Below are positions 1 through 9,153 of a stretch of DNA of 64,000 nucleotides, one piece after another. The notes below the pieces were generated by a model. That model did not search any database and was not told where the DNA came from. It worked only from the letters and a program-made list of their open reading frames with translations. How positions within the stretch are numbered: position 1 is the stretch's first letter; each line of letters starts with the position of its first letter. Made by a program: the position numbers and the translations under genes. Source of the DNA: Beijerinckiaceae bacterium (GTDB lineage: Bacteria > Pseudomonadota > Alphaproteobacteria > Rhizobiales > Beijerinckiaceae); assembly GCA_009773635.1 (NCBI GenBank), contig WSYC01000004.1:100952-164951 (forward strand). The letters are read 5' to 3'.

Positions 1-1
1 C

Positions 2-565
2 AAGCTCGTGGAAGCGGCGATCGAGGCCGGGCACCACATTTCCGCCGCTCCGGGCGCCTCGGCGGTGCTGATGGGGCTGGTGCTCTCGGGCCTGCCGAGC
101 GACCGCTTCTTCTTTGAGGGCTTCCTGCCCAGCAAATCCGGCGAGCGGCGGCGGCGTGCGCGGGAGCTTGAACACGTGCCGGCGTCGCTGGTGTTTTTCG
201 AGGCCCCGCACCGGATTGCCGAGACACTCGTCGATCTCGCGGCGGTCTATGGCAGCAGGCCAGCCGCGGTCGCGCGGGAACTCACCAAGAAATTCGAAGA
301 GATCCGGCGCGGAACCCTGCCCGAGCTTGCAGCGCAATATGCAAGCGAACCCAAACCCAAGGGCGAGATCGTGCTGCTCGTCGGCCCGCCGCAGCTCGAG
401 GCGGCGCTCGATGATGCCGGCATCGACCGCGCGCTCGAAAAGGCGCTCGCCGGCCATTCCCAGCGCGATGCCGTCGCGCTCGTCTCTGCCGAACTGGGCC
501 TGCCGAGAAAACGTGTTTACGCGCGTGCATTGCGGCTCGCCGAACCGGGCGATACCGATGCGTGA
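2..565 (+). CDS. rsmI: 16S rRNA (cytidine(1402)-2'-O)-methyltransferase RsmI, C-terminal part
   Basis: The reading frame is open from the left edge of the window, so the N-terminal third of the gene lies outside; 187 residues are visible. RsmI uses S-adenosylmethionine to 2'-O-methylate C1402 in the decoding centre of 16S rRNA. Visible family signatures are the PGASA segment followed by SGLPSDRFFFEGFLP, the FFEAPHR motif, and a KGEIVLLVGP strand near the end of the tetrapyrrole-methylase fold. Its stop overlaps the start of yraN by 8 bases, the usual rsmI-yraN pairing in proteobacteria, which suggests co-translation. Product assignment is secure; only the start is unseen. Confidence 0.95.
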   Translation, partial: KLVEAAIEAGHHISAAPGASAVLMGLVLSGLPSDRFFFEGFLPSKSGERRRRARELEHVPASLVFFEAPHRIAETLVDLAAVYGSRPAAVARELTKKFEEIRRGTLPELAAQYASEPKPKGEIVLLVGPPQLEAALDDAGIDRALEKALAGHSQRDAVALVSAELGLPRKRVYARALRLAEPGDTDA

Positions 566-920
566 TCGCAAGGCCGCCTATCTTCTCGGGCATGACGCCG
601 AGTTCTGGGCCGCCTTGCTGCTGAACCTGAAGGGCTATTCGATCCGCGAACGGCGGTTCAAGGCGGCGGGAGCGGAAATCGATCTGATCGCCGCCCGCTT
701 CGGCACATTGGTTTTCGTCGAGGTCAAGGCACGCGCGACGCTGGATGATGCGCTGATCTCCATCTCGCCGGAGAAGCTCCGGCGGATCGCGCGCGGTGCC
801 CGGGCCTATCTCGGCCGCCTGCAAAGGATGCCGCGAACAATTCGTTGTGATGCGATCCTTGTTGCGCCCGGGCGTTTGCCGCGCCATATCGAGTCTGTCG
901 GCGAATTGCCGCTTGATTGA
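558..920 (+). CDS. yraN: YraN/UPF0102 family endonuclease-like protein
   Basis: A 120-residue protein starting at an ATG inside the last codons of rsmI. The family has a restriction-endonuclease-like PD-(D/E)XK fold of unsettled function. Here the predicted metal site is intact: Glu15, Glu40, Asp42 (AEIDLIA) and Glu55-Lys57 (VEVKAR). The open frame runs further upstream, inside rsmI, but that part is only the shadow of the rsmI frame, so the ATG at 558 is the sensible start. The tight overlap with rsmI and the following gshB match the conserved order rsmI-yraN-gshB in rhizobia. Family assignment is firm; biochemical role is not known from the sequence. Confidence 0.93.
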   Translation: MRDRKAAYLLGHDAEFWAALLLNLKGYSIRERRFKAAGAEIDLIAARFGTLVFVEVKARATLDDALISISPEKLRRIARGARAYLGRLQRMPRTIRCDAILVAPGRLPRHIESVGELPLD

Positions 921-929
921 TTTCAACAT

Positions 930-974
930 GCATTCTCAAGCGAAGTGGTTACCGGTTCGCGTGAAGAGAATGCG
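930..974. repeat. Dispersed rhizobial-type palindromic repeat, copy 1
   Basis: A 45-bp imperfect palindrome fills the gap between yraN and gshB. Outer arms GCATTCTC and GAGAATGC pair perfectly; an inner stem GCGAA/TTCGC encloses a GTGGTTACCGG loop. The same element, with a compensated base change in the outer stem, lies at 8776-8821. I recognise the core (AGCGAAGTGG, ACCGGTTCGCGT) as a repeat scattered between genes in many Hyphomicrobiales genomes; its function is unknown. Confidence 0.8.
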
Positions 975-1006
975 AAGATAAACCGATTTTACTCCCCGGA
1001 GGTTCC

Positions 1007-1948
1007 ATGCCGCTCCGCGTCGCCGTCCAGATGGACCCGATCGAGAAGATCAACATCGCCGGGGATTCCACCTTTGCGCTGATGCTGGAAGCCAGCGCGC
1101 GTGGGCATTCGCTGCATGTTTACGGCGCGGAAGCGCTGACGCTGCGCGACAACCATCTGACGGCCCGCATGCGCAAGGCCGAGGTGCGCGATGTCGTCGG
1201 CGATCACGTCACGCTTGGCGAGGTCGAGCGTTTTGATGTCGCGGATTTCGATGTCGTGCTGATGCGGCAGGACCCGCCCTTCGACCTCGCCTATACCACC
1301 GCAAGCCATCTTCTCGAGCGCGTGCACCCGAAGACCTTGGTGGTGAACGATCCCGCGCATGTGCGTAACGCGCCGGAGAAGATACTCGTCACCGAATTCC
1401 CGGACCTGATGCCGCCGACGCTGATCACGCGGGACCGGGCGGAAATCGAGGCCTTCCGCGCCGAGCACGGCGATCTCGTGATGAAGCCGCTCTATGGCAA
1501 TGGCGGGGCCGGCGTGTTCAAGGTCGCCCGCGATGACATGAACTTCAACGGCTTCATGGATCACTTCCTCGGCCTCTCCCGCGAACCCTGGATGACCCAG
1601 CGCTTCCTGCCGAAGGTGCATGAGGGCGACAAGCGCATCATCCTTGTTGATGGCGTCGCGATGGCCGGCGTCAACCGCGTGCCCGCGCCGGGCGATATCC
1701 GCTCGAACCTCGTGCGCGGCGGCGCGGCGAAGGCGACAGACCTCACCCCGCGCGAACAGGAAATCTGCGCCCGCATCGGCCCGCTGCTGCGCGAGCGCGG
1801 CCAGATCTTCGTCGGGATCGACGTGATCGACGGGCACCTGACCGAAATCAACGTGACATCCCCCACGGGTATCCGGGCGATCAAGCGCCTCGGCGGGCCT
1901 GATCTTGCGGTCGCGATCTGGGATGCGATCGAAAGGCGGCTCGGGTGA
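1007..1948 (+). CDS. gshB: Glutathione synthase
   Basis: A 313-residue ATP-grasp enzyme that joins gamma-glutamylcysteine and glycine to make glutathione, the second step of the pathway, in the cytosol. The start [20 protein letters not shown] is typical of proteobacterial GshB, and the glycine-rich loop [12 protein letters not shown] and the C-terminal metal and substrate segment [11 protein letters not shown] are present. Length agrees with the family (about 315). The ATG follows a good GGAGG ribosome site. The stop codon overlaps the GTG start of glnD, so the two are probably translated together; the repeat in front separates it from yraN. Confidence 0.97.
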   Translation: MPLRVAVQMDPIEKINIAGDSTFALMLEASARGHSLHVYGAEALTLRDNHLTARMRKAEVRDVVGDHVTLGEVERFDVADFDVVLMRQDPPFDLAYTTASHLLERVHPKTLVVNDPAHVRNAPEKILVTEFPDLMPPTLITRDRAEIEAFRAEHGDLVMKPLYGNGGAGVFKVARDDMNFNGFMDHFLGLSREPWMTQRFLPKVHEGDKRIILVDGVAMAGVNRVPAPGDIRSNLVRGGAAKATDLTPREQEICARIGPLLRERGQIFVGIDVIDGHLTEINVTSPTGIRAIKRLGGPDLAVAIWDAIERRLG

Positions 1949-4728
1949 GCGGGGATGCCGGGGTGAGCAAGGATACCGCAGGCGACGCCCTGCTGGCGAT
2001 CGACGCACCTGATGACGCCGCACCGGAGAGAATCCGGGCAGCATTCGTTGTGCAGGCCAAGGCCTTTCTCGCCAAGGCGCACAAGGAAGCTGAGGCCGTG
2101 CTGTTCGCGCGCGGTGGCTTCGCCTCGGCGAAGGTGCTGTCGATGGCGCAGGATGCAATCATCCGGGCGCTGTTCGATCTCGCGCGGACGCGGCTTTACC
2201 GGGCAGACAACCCGACGTCGGGCGAGAAGATCGCGGTCGTTGCGGTTGGTGGTTACGGGCGCGGTACGCTCGCGCCGGGATCTGACACCGATATCCTGTT
2301 CCTGCTGCCGGTCTCGACACCCTGGGGCGAAAGCATCGCCGAATCGATGCTTTACGCGCTCTGGGATATCGGTCTGAAGGTCGGGCATGCCACCCGCACC
2401 ATCGAGGAATGCATCCGCGTCGGTCGCGAAGACCTGACGGTGCGCACCGCGCTGCTCGAAGCCCGGCTGATCGTGGGGGATGAAGGCCTGTTCGACGAGT
2501 TCCAGACCCGGTTCGACAGGCAGGTCGTTGCCGGCCGCACGGCGGAATTCGTTCACGCCAAGCTCGCCGAGCGCGATGAGCGCATCCTCCGGGCAGGGCA
2601 ATCGCGTTACCTCGTCGAGCCGAACGTCAAGGAGGGCAAGGGCGGCTTCCGCGATCTCCAGACCCTCTACTGGATCGTCAAATACGCCTATCGCATCAAG
2701 GATGCCCGCGAGCTTGTGAAGGTCGGCGTGTTCACCGCGCGCGAGCTCGGCCTGTTCCGGCGCTGCGAGGAATTCCTCTGGCGCGTGCGCTGCCACATGC
2801 ATTTTGCCACCGGCAGGGCCGAGGAGCGGCTGAGTTTTGACGTGCAGCGGCTGGTTGCCGAGCGCATGGGCTACCGCGATCGCGGCCCGTTCAGCGCGGT
2901 CGAGCGGTTCATGAAGCACTATTTCCTCGTGGCGAAAGAGGTGGGGGATCTCTCCGCGATCGTCTCCGCGGCGCTCGAGGCGCGCGAGGAAAAACCCAAG
3001 GCAATGCTCGATCGTTTTGTGGGTCGGTTCCGGCGCCGGTCGAAGCCATTGGCGGGCACCAAGGCTTTCGTGATCGAGAACGGGCGCATCTCGACTGCGA
3101 ATCCGAGTGTTTTTGCGGATGATCCGGTCAATTTGCTGCGGCTGTTCTGGTATGCGGATCGGGATCAGCTGCCAATCCACCCGCACGCCACCCGGCTGGT
3201 GACGCTCTCCTTGCGCCTCATCGACGATGCGCTCCGGCGCAATGAGGAAGCGAACCGCCTGTTTCTGGATATCCTGACCTCGAAGCGCTCGCCCGAGGTG
3301 GTGCTGCGGATGATGCACGAGGCCGGGGTTCTTGGTCGGTTCATCCCGGATTTTGCCCGGATTTCCGCGATGATGCAGTTCTCGATGTATCATCACTATA
3401 CCGTCGACGAGCATACGCTGCGCTGCATTGGCCTGTTGTCGAAGCTCGACCAGGGTGAATTCGGCGAGGATCACCCGCTCTCGCACAACCTGATGCCCTC
3501 GATCCAGAACCGCCGCGCGCTCTATGTCGCGATGTTCCTGCACGATATCGGCAAGGGGCGGGAGGAGGCTCACGAGATCGTCGGCGGCCGCATCGCGCGG
3601 CAGTTGTGCCCGCGCCTCGGGTTGACCGCGCAGGAGACCGAGACGGTTGTCTGGCTGGTCGAGAACCATCTCGTCATGTCCCAGACCGCGCAGAGCCGGG
3701 ATATCTCGGACCCCCGGACGATCGCGACCTTCTCCGAGAACATCCAGACGATCGAACGCCTCAGGCTCCTTCTGGTGCTGACCGTCTGCGATATCCGCGG
3801 CGTTGGCCCCGGCGTCTGGAACGGCTGGAAGGGGCAGCTGCTGCGCGCCCTCTACCGCGAGGGCGAAATGATGCTTTCGGGCGACTACGGCGGCGCGGAG
3901 CGCGGCGAGCGCATCCTCCAGGCGCAGCGGGAGCTGGCCGAAAAGCTGCCGGACTGGTCTGCGGAGAAATTCAGGGCCTATGCCACCAGGCACAACCCGG
4001 CCTACTGGATGAAGGTCGATCTTGGCCATCAGGTTCAGCATGCGCGTCTCGTCGAGAAGGCGGAGAAGACAGGCGATCGCTTCCAGGTCGATACCGCCAC
4101 CGATGCCTTCCGTGGGGTCACGGAACTGACGGTGATGGCGATCGATCACCCTCGCCTGCTCTCGATTCTGACCGGGGCCTGCGCTGCTGCCGGTGCCAAT
4201 ATCGTGGAAGCGCAGATCTTCACGACAAACGACGGGTTTGCGCTCGATTCCATCACGATTTCCCGCGCTTTCAATCAGGATGCGGACGAGATGCGGCGCG
4301 CGGACCGGGTGGCGAAACACATCATCTGCACGCTGAAGGGCGAGGTGCGGCTGCCGGATATCGTGGCGTCCCGCAGTGCGCAGACGACGATGAGCCAAGC
4401 GTTCACGGTGGCGCCGCAAGTGGCAATCGATAATGAGTTGTCGGCGAAATCGACCGTCGTCGAGGTCACCGGGCTCGATCGGCCGGGCCTTCTGTATGAA
4501 ATGACCACCGAGCTCGGCAAGCAGAACCTCAACATCTCCTCGGCCCGCATCGTCACCTATGGCGAAAAGGCGGTCGACGTGTTCTACGTGACCGATCTTA
4601 CGGGGGGCAAGCTGATGCAGGGAGCACGCCAGCAGAAGCTGCGCAAGGCGCTGCTCGACGTGCTCGCGGGACCGCAAAGCGCTGTGGACGAGGAGGAGAA
4701 TAGCGCCAATCCGCCATCGGCGGCTTGA
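1945..4728 (+). CDS. glnD: Bifunctional PII uridylyltransferase/uridylyl-removing enzyme GlnD
   Basis: A 927-residue nitrogen sensor that uridylylates PII proteins when glutamine is low and removes UMP when it is high. Domains in order: nucleotidyltransferase with VGGYGRG at residues 101-107 and GSDTD at 112-116; a linker; the HD hydrolase domain with HHYTVDEH near 482 and FLHDIGKG near 532; and two C-terminal ACT domains, which bind glutamine, starting near 727 and 837. All catalytic motifs are intact and the length matches the family. The GTG start overlaps the gshB stop (GTGA), which favours this start over internal ones. The very long open frame antisense to it is a GC-driven shadow. Confidence 0.97.
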   Translation: MSGDAGVSKDTAGDALLAIDAPDDAAPERIRAAFVVQAKAFLAKAHKEAEAVLFARGGFASAKVLSMAQDAIIRALFDLARTRLYRADNPTSGEKIAVVAVGGYGRGTLAPGSDTDILFLLPVSTPWGESIAESMLYALWDIGLKVGHATRTIEECIRVGREDLTVRTALLEARLIVGDEGLFDEFQTRFDRQVVAGRTAEFVHAKLAERDERILRAGQSRYLVEPNVKEGKGGFRDLQTLYWIVKYAYRIKDARELVKVGVFTARELGLFRRCEEFLWRVRCHMHFATGRAEERLSFDVQRLVAERMGYRDRGPFSAVERFMKHYFLVAKEVGDLSAIVSAALEAREEKPKAMLDRFVGRFRRRSKPLAGTKAFVIENGRISTANPSVFADDPVNLLRLFWYADRDQLPIHPHATRLVTLSLRLIDDALRRNEEANRLFLDILTSKRSPEVVLRMMHEAGVLGRFIPDFARISAMMQFSMYHHYTVDEHTLRCIGLLSKLDQGEFGEDHPLSHNLMPSIQNRRALYVAMFLHDIGKGREEAHEIVGGRIARQLCPRLGLTAQETETVVWLVENHLVMSQTAQSRDISDPRTIATFSENIQTIERLRLLLVLTVCDIRGVGPGVWNGWKGQLLRALYREGEMMLSGDYGGAERGERILQAQRELAEKLPDWSAEKFRAYATRHNPAYWMKVDLGHQVQHARLVEKAEKTGDRFQVDTATDAFRGVTELTVMAIDHPRLLSILTGACAAAGANIVEAQIFTTNDGFALDSITISRAFNQDADEMRRADRVAKHIICTLKGEVRLPDIVASRSAQTTMSQAFTVAPQVAIDNELSAKSTVVEVTGLDRPGLLYEMTTELGKQNLNISSARIVTYGEKAVDVFYVTDLTGGKLMQGARQQKLRKALLDVLAGPQSAVDEEENSANPPSAA

Positions 4729-4806
4729 TTTTGGGCCGGCGAGCCTCGATATCCCACGTGTGTCCAGGTGGGGCCCGGAGACGGGCCCGTTCGACAGAGG
4801 TTACCG

Positions 4807-5529
4807 ATGAGTGCGGATCACGAAAACAAGCCAGCGGCCGAAGCCGGCACCGGTCATGCCGCAGAGGGCCATGCCAATCCGGCGCATGTGCAGGCGGGTG
4901 AAGGCCAGCGCAACCCTGCCCAGGATGCCGAGCGTATCCAGACGCTCGAGCGCGAATCGGCTGATCTGAAGGATCGCCTGTTGCGCGCGCTCGCGGAAAT
5001 GGAAAATCTGCGCCGCCGCTCGGAGCGCGAGATGCAGGACCAGCGCGCGTATTCGATCACGAAATTCGCGACCGATATCGTCGGCACCGCCGATAACCTC
5101 CGCCGCGCGCTTGATGCCGTGCCCAAGGCCGGGGAAGGCGCGGAGGTCGAGGATAATGCCGCGATCAAGGCGCTGATCGAAGGGGTCGAACTCACCGAGC
5201 GCGAGCTGCTCAAGGCGCTTGAACGCCATGGCGTCAAAAGGCGCGATCCTGTCGGCGAGCGGTTCGATCCGCACCGCGATCAGGCGGTATTTGAAATTCC
5301 CGATGAGAGCGTTCTTTCCGGCACGGTGCTGCAGGTCATGCAGGTCGGCTACATGATCGGAGAACGCGTGTTGCGCCCCTCGATGGTCGGGGTCTCCAAG
5401 GGTGGCCCCGCCCGCGCGCCGGTTCAGGAGCCGACACCGACTGAAGCACCGGGGGCTGCGCCGCACGTTGATGCCCACCGCCCGGCCGGTGATACCGCCG
5501 GCAAACCGCGCGTCGACAAGCGGGCCTGA
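4807..5529 (+). CDS. grpE: Nucleotide exchange factor GrpE
   Basis: A 240-residue co-chaperone that speeds ADP release from DnaK. A disordered, Ala/His-rich N terminus is followed by the long dimerising coiled coil (ERIQTLERESADLKDRLLRA, then AEMENLRRRSERE), and the C-terminal beta domain carries the family signature VGERFDPHRDQAVFEI and VLRPSMVGVSKG. The ATG at 4807 has AGAGG eight bases upstream; the in-frame ATG 39 bases earlier lacks support. A proline- and alanine-rich tail of about 40 residues follows the beta domain. dnaK and dnaJ are nearby but on the other strand, so grpE is transcribed separately and ends at the hairpin just downstream. Confidence 0.97.
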   Translation: MSADHENKPAAEAGTGHAAEGHANPAHVQAGEGQRNPAQDAERIQTLERESADLKDRLLRALAEMENLRRRSEREMQDQRAYSITKFATDIVGTADNLRRALDAVPKAGEGAEVEDNAAIKALIEGVELTERELLKALERHGVKRRDPVGERFDPHRDQAVFEIPDESVLSGTVLQVMQVGYMIGERVLRPSMVGVSKGGPARAPVQEPTPTEAPGAAPHVDAHRPAGDTAGKPRVDKRA

Positions 5530-5554
5530 CCGACAGGAAGGCCTCAGCTATCGC

Positions 5555-5592
5555 ACACAAAAAAGCCCGGTAAAACGCCGGGCTTTTGTGTT
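5555..5592. terminator. Bidirectional rho-independent terminator between grpE and gpmA
   Basis: A perfect 10-bp stem AAAAGCCCGG / CCGGGCTTTT with loop TAAAACG, extended by ACA/TGT, sits between two convergent genes. A-tract and T-tract flank the GC stem, so it can end transcription on both strands. Confidence 0.9.
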
Positions 5593-5609
5593 TGCGGCTG
5601 AGCAGGCCC

Positions 5610-6227
5610 TCAGGCCAGCTCCTCGCGCGAGGCAATCGTCGAGTCGGCGTTGAGCCGGTAGACGATCGGCACGCCGGTCGCCAGTTCGCGGGCGATGATC
5701 GCTTCGCCCGAAAGCCCTTCCATCGCCATGATCAGCGCGCGGAGCGAGTTGCCATGCGCGGCGACAAGCGTTCGCTTGCCCGCGAGCACCTGCGGCAGGA
5801 TACGATGGACGTAATAGGGCAGCACGCGCGCGGCGGTGTCCTTCAGGCTTTCGCCACCCGGAGGCGGAATGTCGTAGGAACGGCGCCAGACGTGCACCTG
5901 CTCCTCACCCCACTTCTTGCGGGCATCGTCCTTGTTGAGGCCGGAAAGCTCGCCGTAATCACGTTCGTTCAGCGCGAGGTCGCGGATGGTCTCGAGGCCG
6001 GGCTGGCCGAGCCCCTCAAGGATGAGCCGGCAGGTGTGCTGGGCGCGCACAAGATCCGAGGTGAAGGCGATATCAAAACCGATGCCCTTGGCCTTCAGGC
6101 GCTGGGCGGCGGCTTTGGCCTCCTCGACACCCTGCGCGGTCAGATCGGGGTCTTTCCAGCCGGTGAAGAGGTTCTTGAGGTTCCAGTCGCTCTGGCCATG
6201 GCGGCAGAGCACAAGCAGACGTTCCAT
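5610..6227 (-). CDS. gpmA: 2,3-bisphosphoglycerate-dependent phosphoglycerate mutase
   Basis: A 205-residue glycolytic enzyme interconverting 3- and 2-phosphoglycerate through a phosphohistidine. The RHGQSDWN motif carries the phosphorylated His10, [10 protein letters not shown] holds the acid residue, and [10 protein letters not shown] gives the second catalytic histidine. The length is shorter than E. coli GpmA (about 250), as is usual for alphaproteobacterial forms. The ATG at 6227 has AAGGG at correct spacing, better than an upstream TTG. It lies 21 bases after a 55-residue membrane peptide and after dapB, so it is probably the last gene of a dapB operon. Confidence 0.96.
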   Translation of the reverse strand: MERLLVLCRHGQSDWNLKNLFTGWKDPDLTAQGVEEAKAAAQRLKAKGIGFDIAFTSDLVRAQHTCRLILEGLGQPGLETIRDLALNERDYGELSGLNKDDARKKWGEEQVHVWRRSYDIPPPGGESLKDTAARVLPYYVHRILPQVLAGKRTLVAAHGNSLRALIMAMEGLSGEAIIARELATGVPIVYRLNADSTIASREELA

Positions 6228-6248
6228 GCACAAACCCTTTTTATAACG

Positions 6249-6416
6249 TCAGAGAAATCGCCGGCCGAGGATCACCGCGCCATGCGTGGCGACGAAGCCG
6301 ACGAGAATCGCGATCGAGAAATCGACGGCATAGCCGTTATGCAGCGCGAAATAGACGCCGAAGCCGATGACCGTCGCAATGCCGTAGATCAGATAGTCTC
6401 GGGTAACGGGGGACAT
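6249..6416 (-). CDS. Small hypothetical membrane protein (55 aa) between dapB and gpmA
   Basis: A short reading frame starting MSPVTRDYLIYGIATVIGFG and ending GRRFL. It shows two hydrophobic stretches (about residues 8-25 and 31-50), with charged ends, so it is probably a two-helix inner-membrane peptide. The ATG lies three bases after the dapB stop and a GGAGAG ribosome site sits in the end of dapB; gpmA follows 21 bases later. This spacing, with the hydrophobic pattern, makes it a real gene rather than chance. I do not recognise a family and propose no function. Confidence 0.7.
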   Translation of the reverse strand: MSPVTRDYLIYGIATVIGFGVYFALHNGYAVDFSIAILVGFVATHGAVILGRRFL

Positions 6417-6419
6417 CGG

Positions 6420-7247
6420 CTAGCTCTCCAATCCGAGGATATCGTTCATTGAATAGTGGCCGGGCTTCCGGTTGAGCCCCCAGAGCGCCGCCTTGACCGC
6501 GCCTTGCGCGAACAGCCCGCGATCCTCGGCGATGTGTCTAAGCTCGATCCGTTCGCCGTTGCCGGCGAGGATCACGGTGTGATCGCCGATCACCGTGCCA
6601 CCGCGCAGGGCCTGAAAGCCGATCGTACCCTCTTGGCGGGCACCGGTATGGCCATCCCGCGCCCGAACGGCAGCGTTCGAGAGCGAAACCCCGCGCCCGT
6701 TCGCTGCCGCCTCGCCGAACATCAACGCTGTGCCGGAGGGCGCGTCCACCTTCATGCGGTGGTGCATCTCGATGATTTCGATGTCCCAGTCCGGCCCGAG
6801 CGAGGCAGCCGCGCGCTTGACCAGCGCCGCCAGCATGTTGACGCCGAGGCTGAAATTGCCCGAGCGCACCACGACCGCGTGGCGCGCGGCGAGCGTGAGC
6901 TTGCCGATATCCGCCTCACTCATCCCGGTTGTGCCGACGACATGCACCAGCCGGGCCTGCGCCGCGAGCGCCGAGAAGGCCACAGTTGCCGCAGGCGCGG
7001 TAAAATCAAGGACGCCCTGCGCGCCAACAAAGGCTTCGAGCGCATCGGTCGTCACCGGAATGCCATTGGCGGGGAGCCCGGCGAGCATGCCGGAATCCTG
7101 CCCGATCGCGGGTGAGCCCTCGCGCTCGATGGCAGCGTGGAGAATCGCGCCGGGGTTTTCACTGACCGCCCTGACGAGCGTGCGTCCCATGCGGCCGGCC
7201 GCGCCGACAACGACAAGGCGCATGGGAGACATCTCGGGCGAAGCCAT
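6420..7247 (-). CDS. dapB: 4-hydroxy-tetrahydrodipicolinate reductase
   Basis: A 275-residue NAD(P)H-dependent reductase of the lysine and diaminopimelate pathway. The N-terminal Rossmann fold has [14 protein letters not shown]; the catalytic and substrate motif [19 protein letters not shown] is complete; the C terminus [17 protein letters not shown] is typical of rhizobial DapB. The ATG at 7247 is preceded by a GAGGAG site; the frame stays open further upstream only as a shadow of the neighbouring DUF1330 gene. Directly followed by a 55-aa membrane peptide and gpmA on the same strand. Confidence 0.97.
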   Translation of the reverse strand: MASPEMSPMRLVVVGAAGRMGRTLVRAVSENPGAILHAAIEREGSPAIGQDSGMLAGLPANGIPVTTDALEAFVGAQGVLDFTAPAATVAFSALAAQARLVHVVGTTGMSEADIGKLTLAARHAVVVRSGNFSLGVNMLAALVKRAAASLGPDWDIEIIEMHHRMKVDAPSGTALMFGEAAANGRGVSLSNAAVRARDGHTGARQEGTIGFQALRGGTVIGDHTVILAGNGERIELRHIAEDRGLFAQGAVKAALWGLNRKPGHYSMNDILGLES

Positions 7248-7277
7248 CAAACACTCCTCATTCTCTCGGCCCTCAGG

Positions 7278-7373
7278 ATCGGCCTGAGCAGGCCGATTTC
7301 GGGCGCGCAACCCTCGCATAAGCTCGGCGTCGCTTTGCTCCTCACCAGCACCCTCGATCAAGGCCGAGGGTGC
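7278..7373. repeat. Intergenic pair of perfect hairpins
   Basis: Between dapB and the upstream DUF1330 gene are two perfect stem-loops: ATCGGCCT/AGGCCGAT with a GAGC loop (7278-7297) and GCACCCTCG/CGAGGGTGC with an 8-base loop (7348-7373). Neither has a T-tract, so they are not classic terminators. The spacer carries the 15-mer CCTCGCATAAGCTCG, which recurs inverted at 11069-11083. Confidence 0.55.
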
Positions 7374-7378
7374 CGGCA

Positions 7379-7684
7379 TCAGCCGGTGAAGCCGGCCACG
7401 ATCACTAGATCGACTTCGCCAACCTGATCGAGGTACACCTTGGCCGCCTGATACTCCGGGCTCTCGTAGCAGGCCAGCGCCGTCTCGTAATCCCTGAATT
7501 CGATGACGACGTTGTGCGCCCGCGCCGTGCCGCGCGCGACCTTGCCCGCCGGGCCGCGCACGATGAACCTGCCGCCATATTTCTGGAAGGCGATCGCGTT
7601 CAGCGCGCGATACTGGCCATAGGCCTCGGTGTTGCTGACATCCACCCTTGCGATCCAGTAGCCTTTCGGCGCATTCTCGGCCAT
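7379..7684 (-). CDS. DUF1330 domain-containing protein, copy 1
   Basis: A 101-residue protein of the DUF1330 group, small proteins with a ferredoxin-like dimeric alpha+beta barrel fold. Family features are the opening [18 protein letters not shown], the central FIVRGP and the [21 protein letters not shown] segment with the conserved late aromatic and glutamate residues. No catalytic role is established for the family. It is upstream of dapB on the same strand with a hairpin-rich 131-bp gap. A second, clearly distinct paralogue (95 aa) lies at 8845-9132, next to pyrF. Confidence 0.9.
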   Translation of the reverse strand: MAENAPKGYWIARVDVSNTEAYGQYRALNAIAFQKYGGRFIVRGPAGKVARGTARAHNVVIEFRDYETALACYESPEYQAAKVYLDQVGEVDLVIVAGFTG

Positions 7685-7800
7685 TGCTCATCTCCGTTTG
7701 AAGTGCAGCTTTGCCGGAAGCGTCATGGCTCCGTCAAGGAGTCCCGGTATCAGCAGATGGAATCGGGGCTCGACCGAAGCAACGGATTTATGGGGATGTC

Positions 7801-8775
7801 ATGGTTTCGAGAATTTCTGCCGCGCTGTTCGCCGGCGCTTTGGTCCTGTCAGCGACCGCCGCATCCGCCGAGCGCTTCCAGTTCATGGCGATCGGGGATA
7901 TCCCGTATTTCATCCCGAAGGACTACGAGAAGTTCGACCGCTTGATCGACACGATCAACAAGGAGACGAACCCGGCGTTCACGATCCATGTCGGCGATAT
8001 CAAATCAGGTTCGACGCACTGTTCGGACGCGATCTTCCAGGAAGTTCTGGACCGGTTCAGGAAGTTCGAGGCGCCGCTGGTCTACACGCCGGGGGACAAC
8101 GAATGGACCGATTGCCACCGGCAGAACAACGGCAGCTATGACCCGCTGGAGCGGCTGGCGAAAGTCCGCTCGATGTTTTTCCCCGTGCCCGGCAAGACCC
8201 TTGGCAAGCAGCCATTGACGGTCGAGAGCCAGGCGCTCGTCATGCCCGAGAAATACGCGCGCTATGTCGAGAATGTCCGCTTCGTCCACGGCGGCGTCCT
8301 GTTCGTGACCGCGCATGTTGTCGGCTCGAACAACAACCTCGAACCGCGTGATCGCAAGGCCGCGGTGGAGTTTTTCGAGCGGGATGAGGCCAATATCGCC
8401 TGGCTCGATGCCGCCTTCGCCAAAGCCAAGGCGGAGAACCTCAAGGCCGTCGTCGTGATGGCGCAGGCGGATCTCTATGATATCCGCCAGCAATTCCCGG
8501 CGGTGCCCTCGGCCTCCGGGCATATCGGCACGATCAAGGCGTTCGAGCGGGGCTCGAAGACCTTCGGCGGACCGATCCTCTATATCCACGGTGACGAGCA
8601 CCGCTTCGTCATTGACCGGATGGTCGGCACCAACCTGAAGCCGATTCCGAACACGATCCGGCTTCAGGTCTACGGCGCCAATCAGGTCCATGGCGTCTTG
8701 GTGGGGGTCGATACCGGCACGGCCGGCGTCTTCAGCTTCACGCCGATCATTATCCCCGCGAACGGGGATCACTAG
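7801..8775 (+). CDS. Secreted metallophosphoesterase-like protein
   Basis: A 324-residue protein with a Sec signal peptide (MVSRISAALFAGALVLSATA, cut after ASA), so it is periplasmic or secreted. The mature part shows the spaced metal-binding pattern of calcineurin-like phosphoesterases: FMAIGDIPYF near residue 28, HVGDIKSGS near 64, TPGDNEW near 98, and HGDEH near 265, where the last matches the usual GHxH with one change. This suggests a phosphatase or phosphodiesterase, substrate unknown. The ATG at 7801 begins the signal peptide and has GGGG upstream; the open frame before it is not supported. Flanked by two genes on the opposite strand and followed at once by a dispersed palindrome. Confidence 0.75.
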   Translation: MVSRISAALFAGALVLSATAASAERFQFMAIGDIPYFIPKDYEKFDRLIDTINKETNPAFTIHVGDIKSGSTHCSDAIFQEVLDRFRKFEAPLVYTPGDNEWTDCHRQNNGSYDPLERLAKVRSMFFPVPGKTLGKQPLTVESQALVMPEKYARYVENVRFVHGGVLFVTAHVVGSNNNLEPRDRKAAVEFFERDEANIAWLDAAFAKAKAENLKAVVVMAQADLYDIRQQFPAVPSASGHIGTIKAFERGSKTFGGPILYIHGDEHRFVIDRMVGTNLKPIPNTIRLQVYGANQVHGVLVGVDTGTAGVFSFTPIIIPANGDH

Positions 8776-8821
8776 CGCATTTTCAAGCGAAGTGGATACC
8801 GGTTCGCGTGGAGAAAATGCG
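8776..8821. repeat. Dispersed rhizobial-type palindromic repeat, copy 2
   Basis: A 46-bp palindrome starting at the stop codon of the phosphoesterase gene. Outer arms CGCATTTTC and GAAAATGCG pair over 9 bp; the inner GCGAA/TTCGC stem and the GGATACCGG loop match copy 1 at 930-974. Compared with that copy, C-to-T in the left arm is matched by G-to-A in the right arm, so pairing is kept. It may also end transcription of the gene before it. Confidence 0.85.
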
Positions 8822-8844
8822 ACAGAACAAATAGATGGAACGGC

Positions 8845-9132
8845 TCAGACGCCTTCCACGATCACGAAATCACCGATCGAGACCGGAAAGCGGATTTTCC
8901 GCGCTTCGGTATATTCCGGCGAGAAGAAATAGGTCTTCGCCGCTTCGAAGCTCTCGAACTCGATGACGACGTTGCGGGTGCGTCCCTCACCCTCGACGAT
9001 CTCGAACGTGCCGCCACGTGCGAGGAACTTGCCGCCGTATTTGGCGATCGCCTCGGTCGCCTTGGCAGCGTAGAGCTTGTAGGTGTCGAGATCGTTCACC
9101 GACACGCGACCGACGATATAGGCCTTGGGCAT
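8845..9132 (-). CDS. DUF1330 domain-containing protein, copy 2
   Basis: A 95-residue DUF1330 protein: AYIVGRVSVNDLDTYKLY at the start, FLARGG in the middle and RNVVIEFESFEAAKTYFFS near the end, all aligning with the copy at 7379-7684 although identity is modest. A perfect AGGAGG ribosome site precedes the ATG. It lies 21 bases downstream of pyrF on the same strand, so the two are most likely one transcript. Biochemical role of the family is not established; the repeated link with pyrF only shows co-expression. Confidence 0.9.
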   Translation of the reverse strand: MPKAYIVGRVSVNDLDTYKLYAAKATEAIAKYGGKFLARGGTFEIVEGEGRTRNVVIEFESFEAAKTYFFSPEYTEARKIRFPVSIGDFVIVEGV

Positions 9133-9153
9133 TCGAACCTCCTGCTGCGCCGA

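Noticed and set aside
1561..4677. 1038-codon open frame on the minus strand opposite glnD
   Set aside because: It is the mirror of a GC-rich gene with clear family motifs; its translation is Arg/His/Asp-rich with no domain, no ribosome site and no neighbour logic.
7278..7373. Riboswitch in front of dapB (lysine type)
   Set aside because: Two simple perfect hairpins only; no lysine-riboswitch core is visible.
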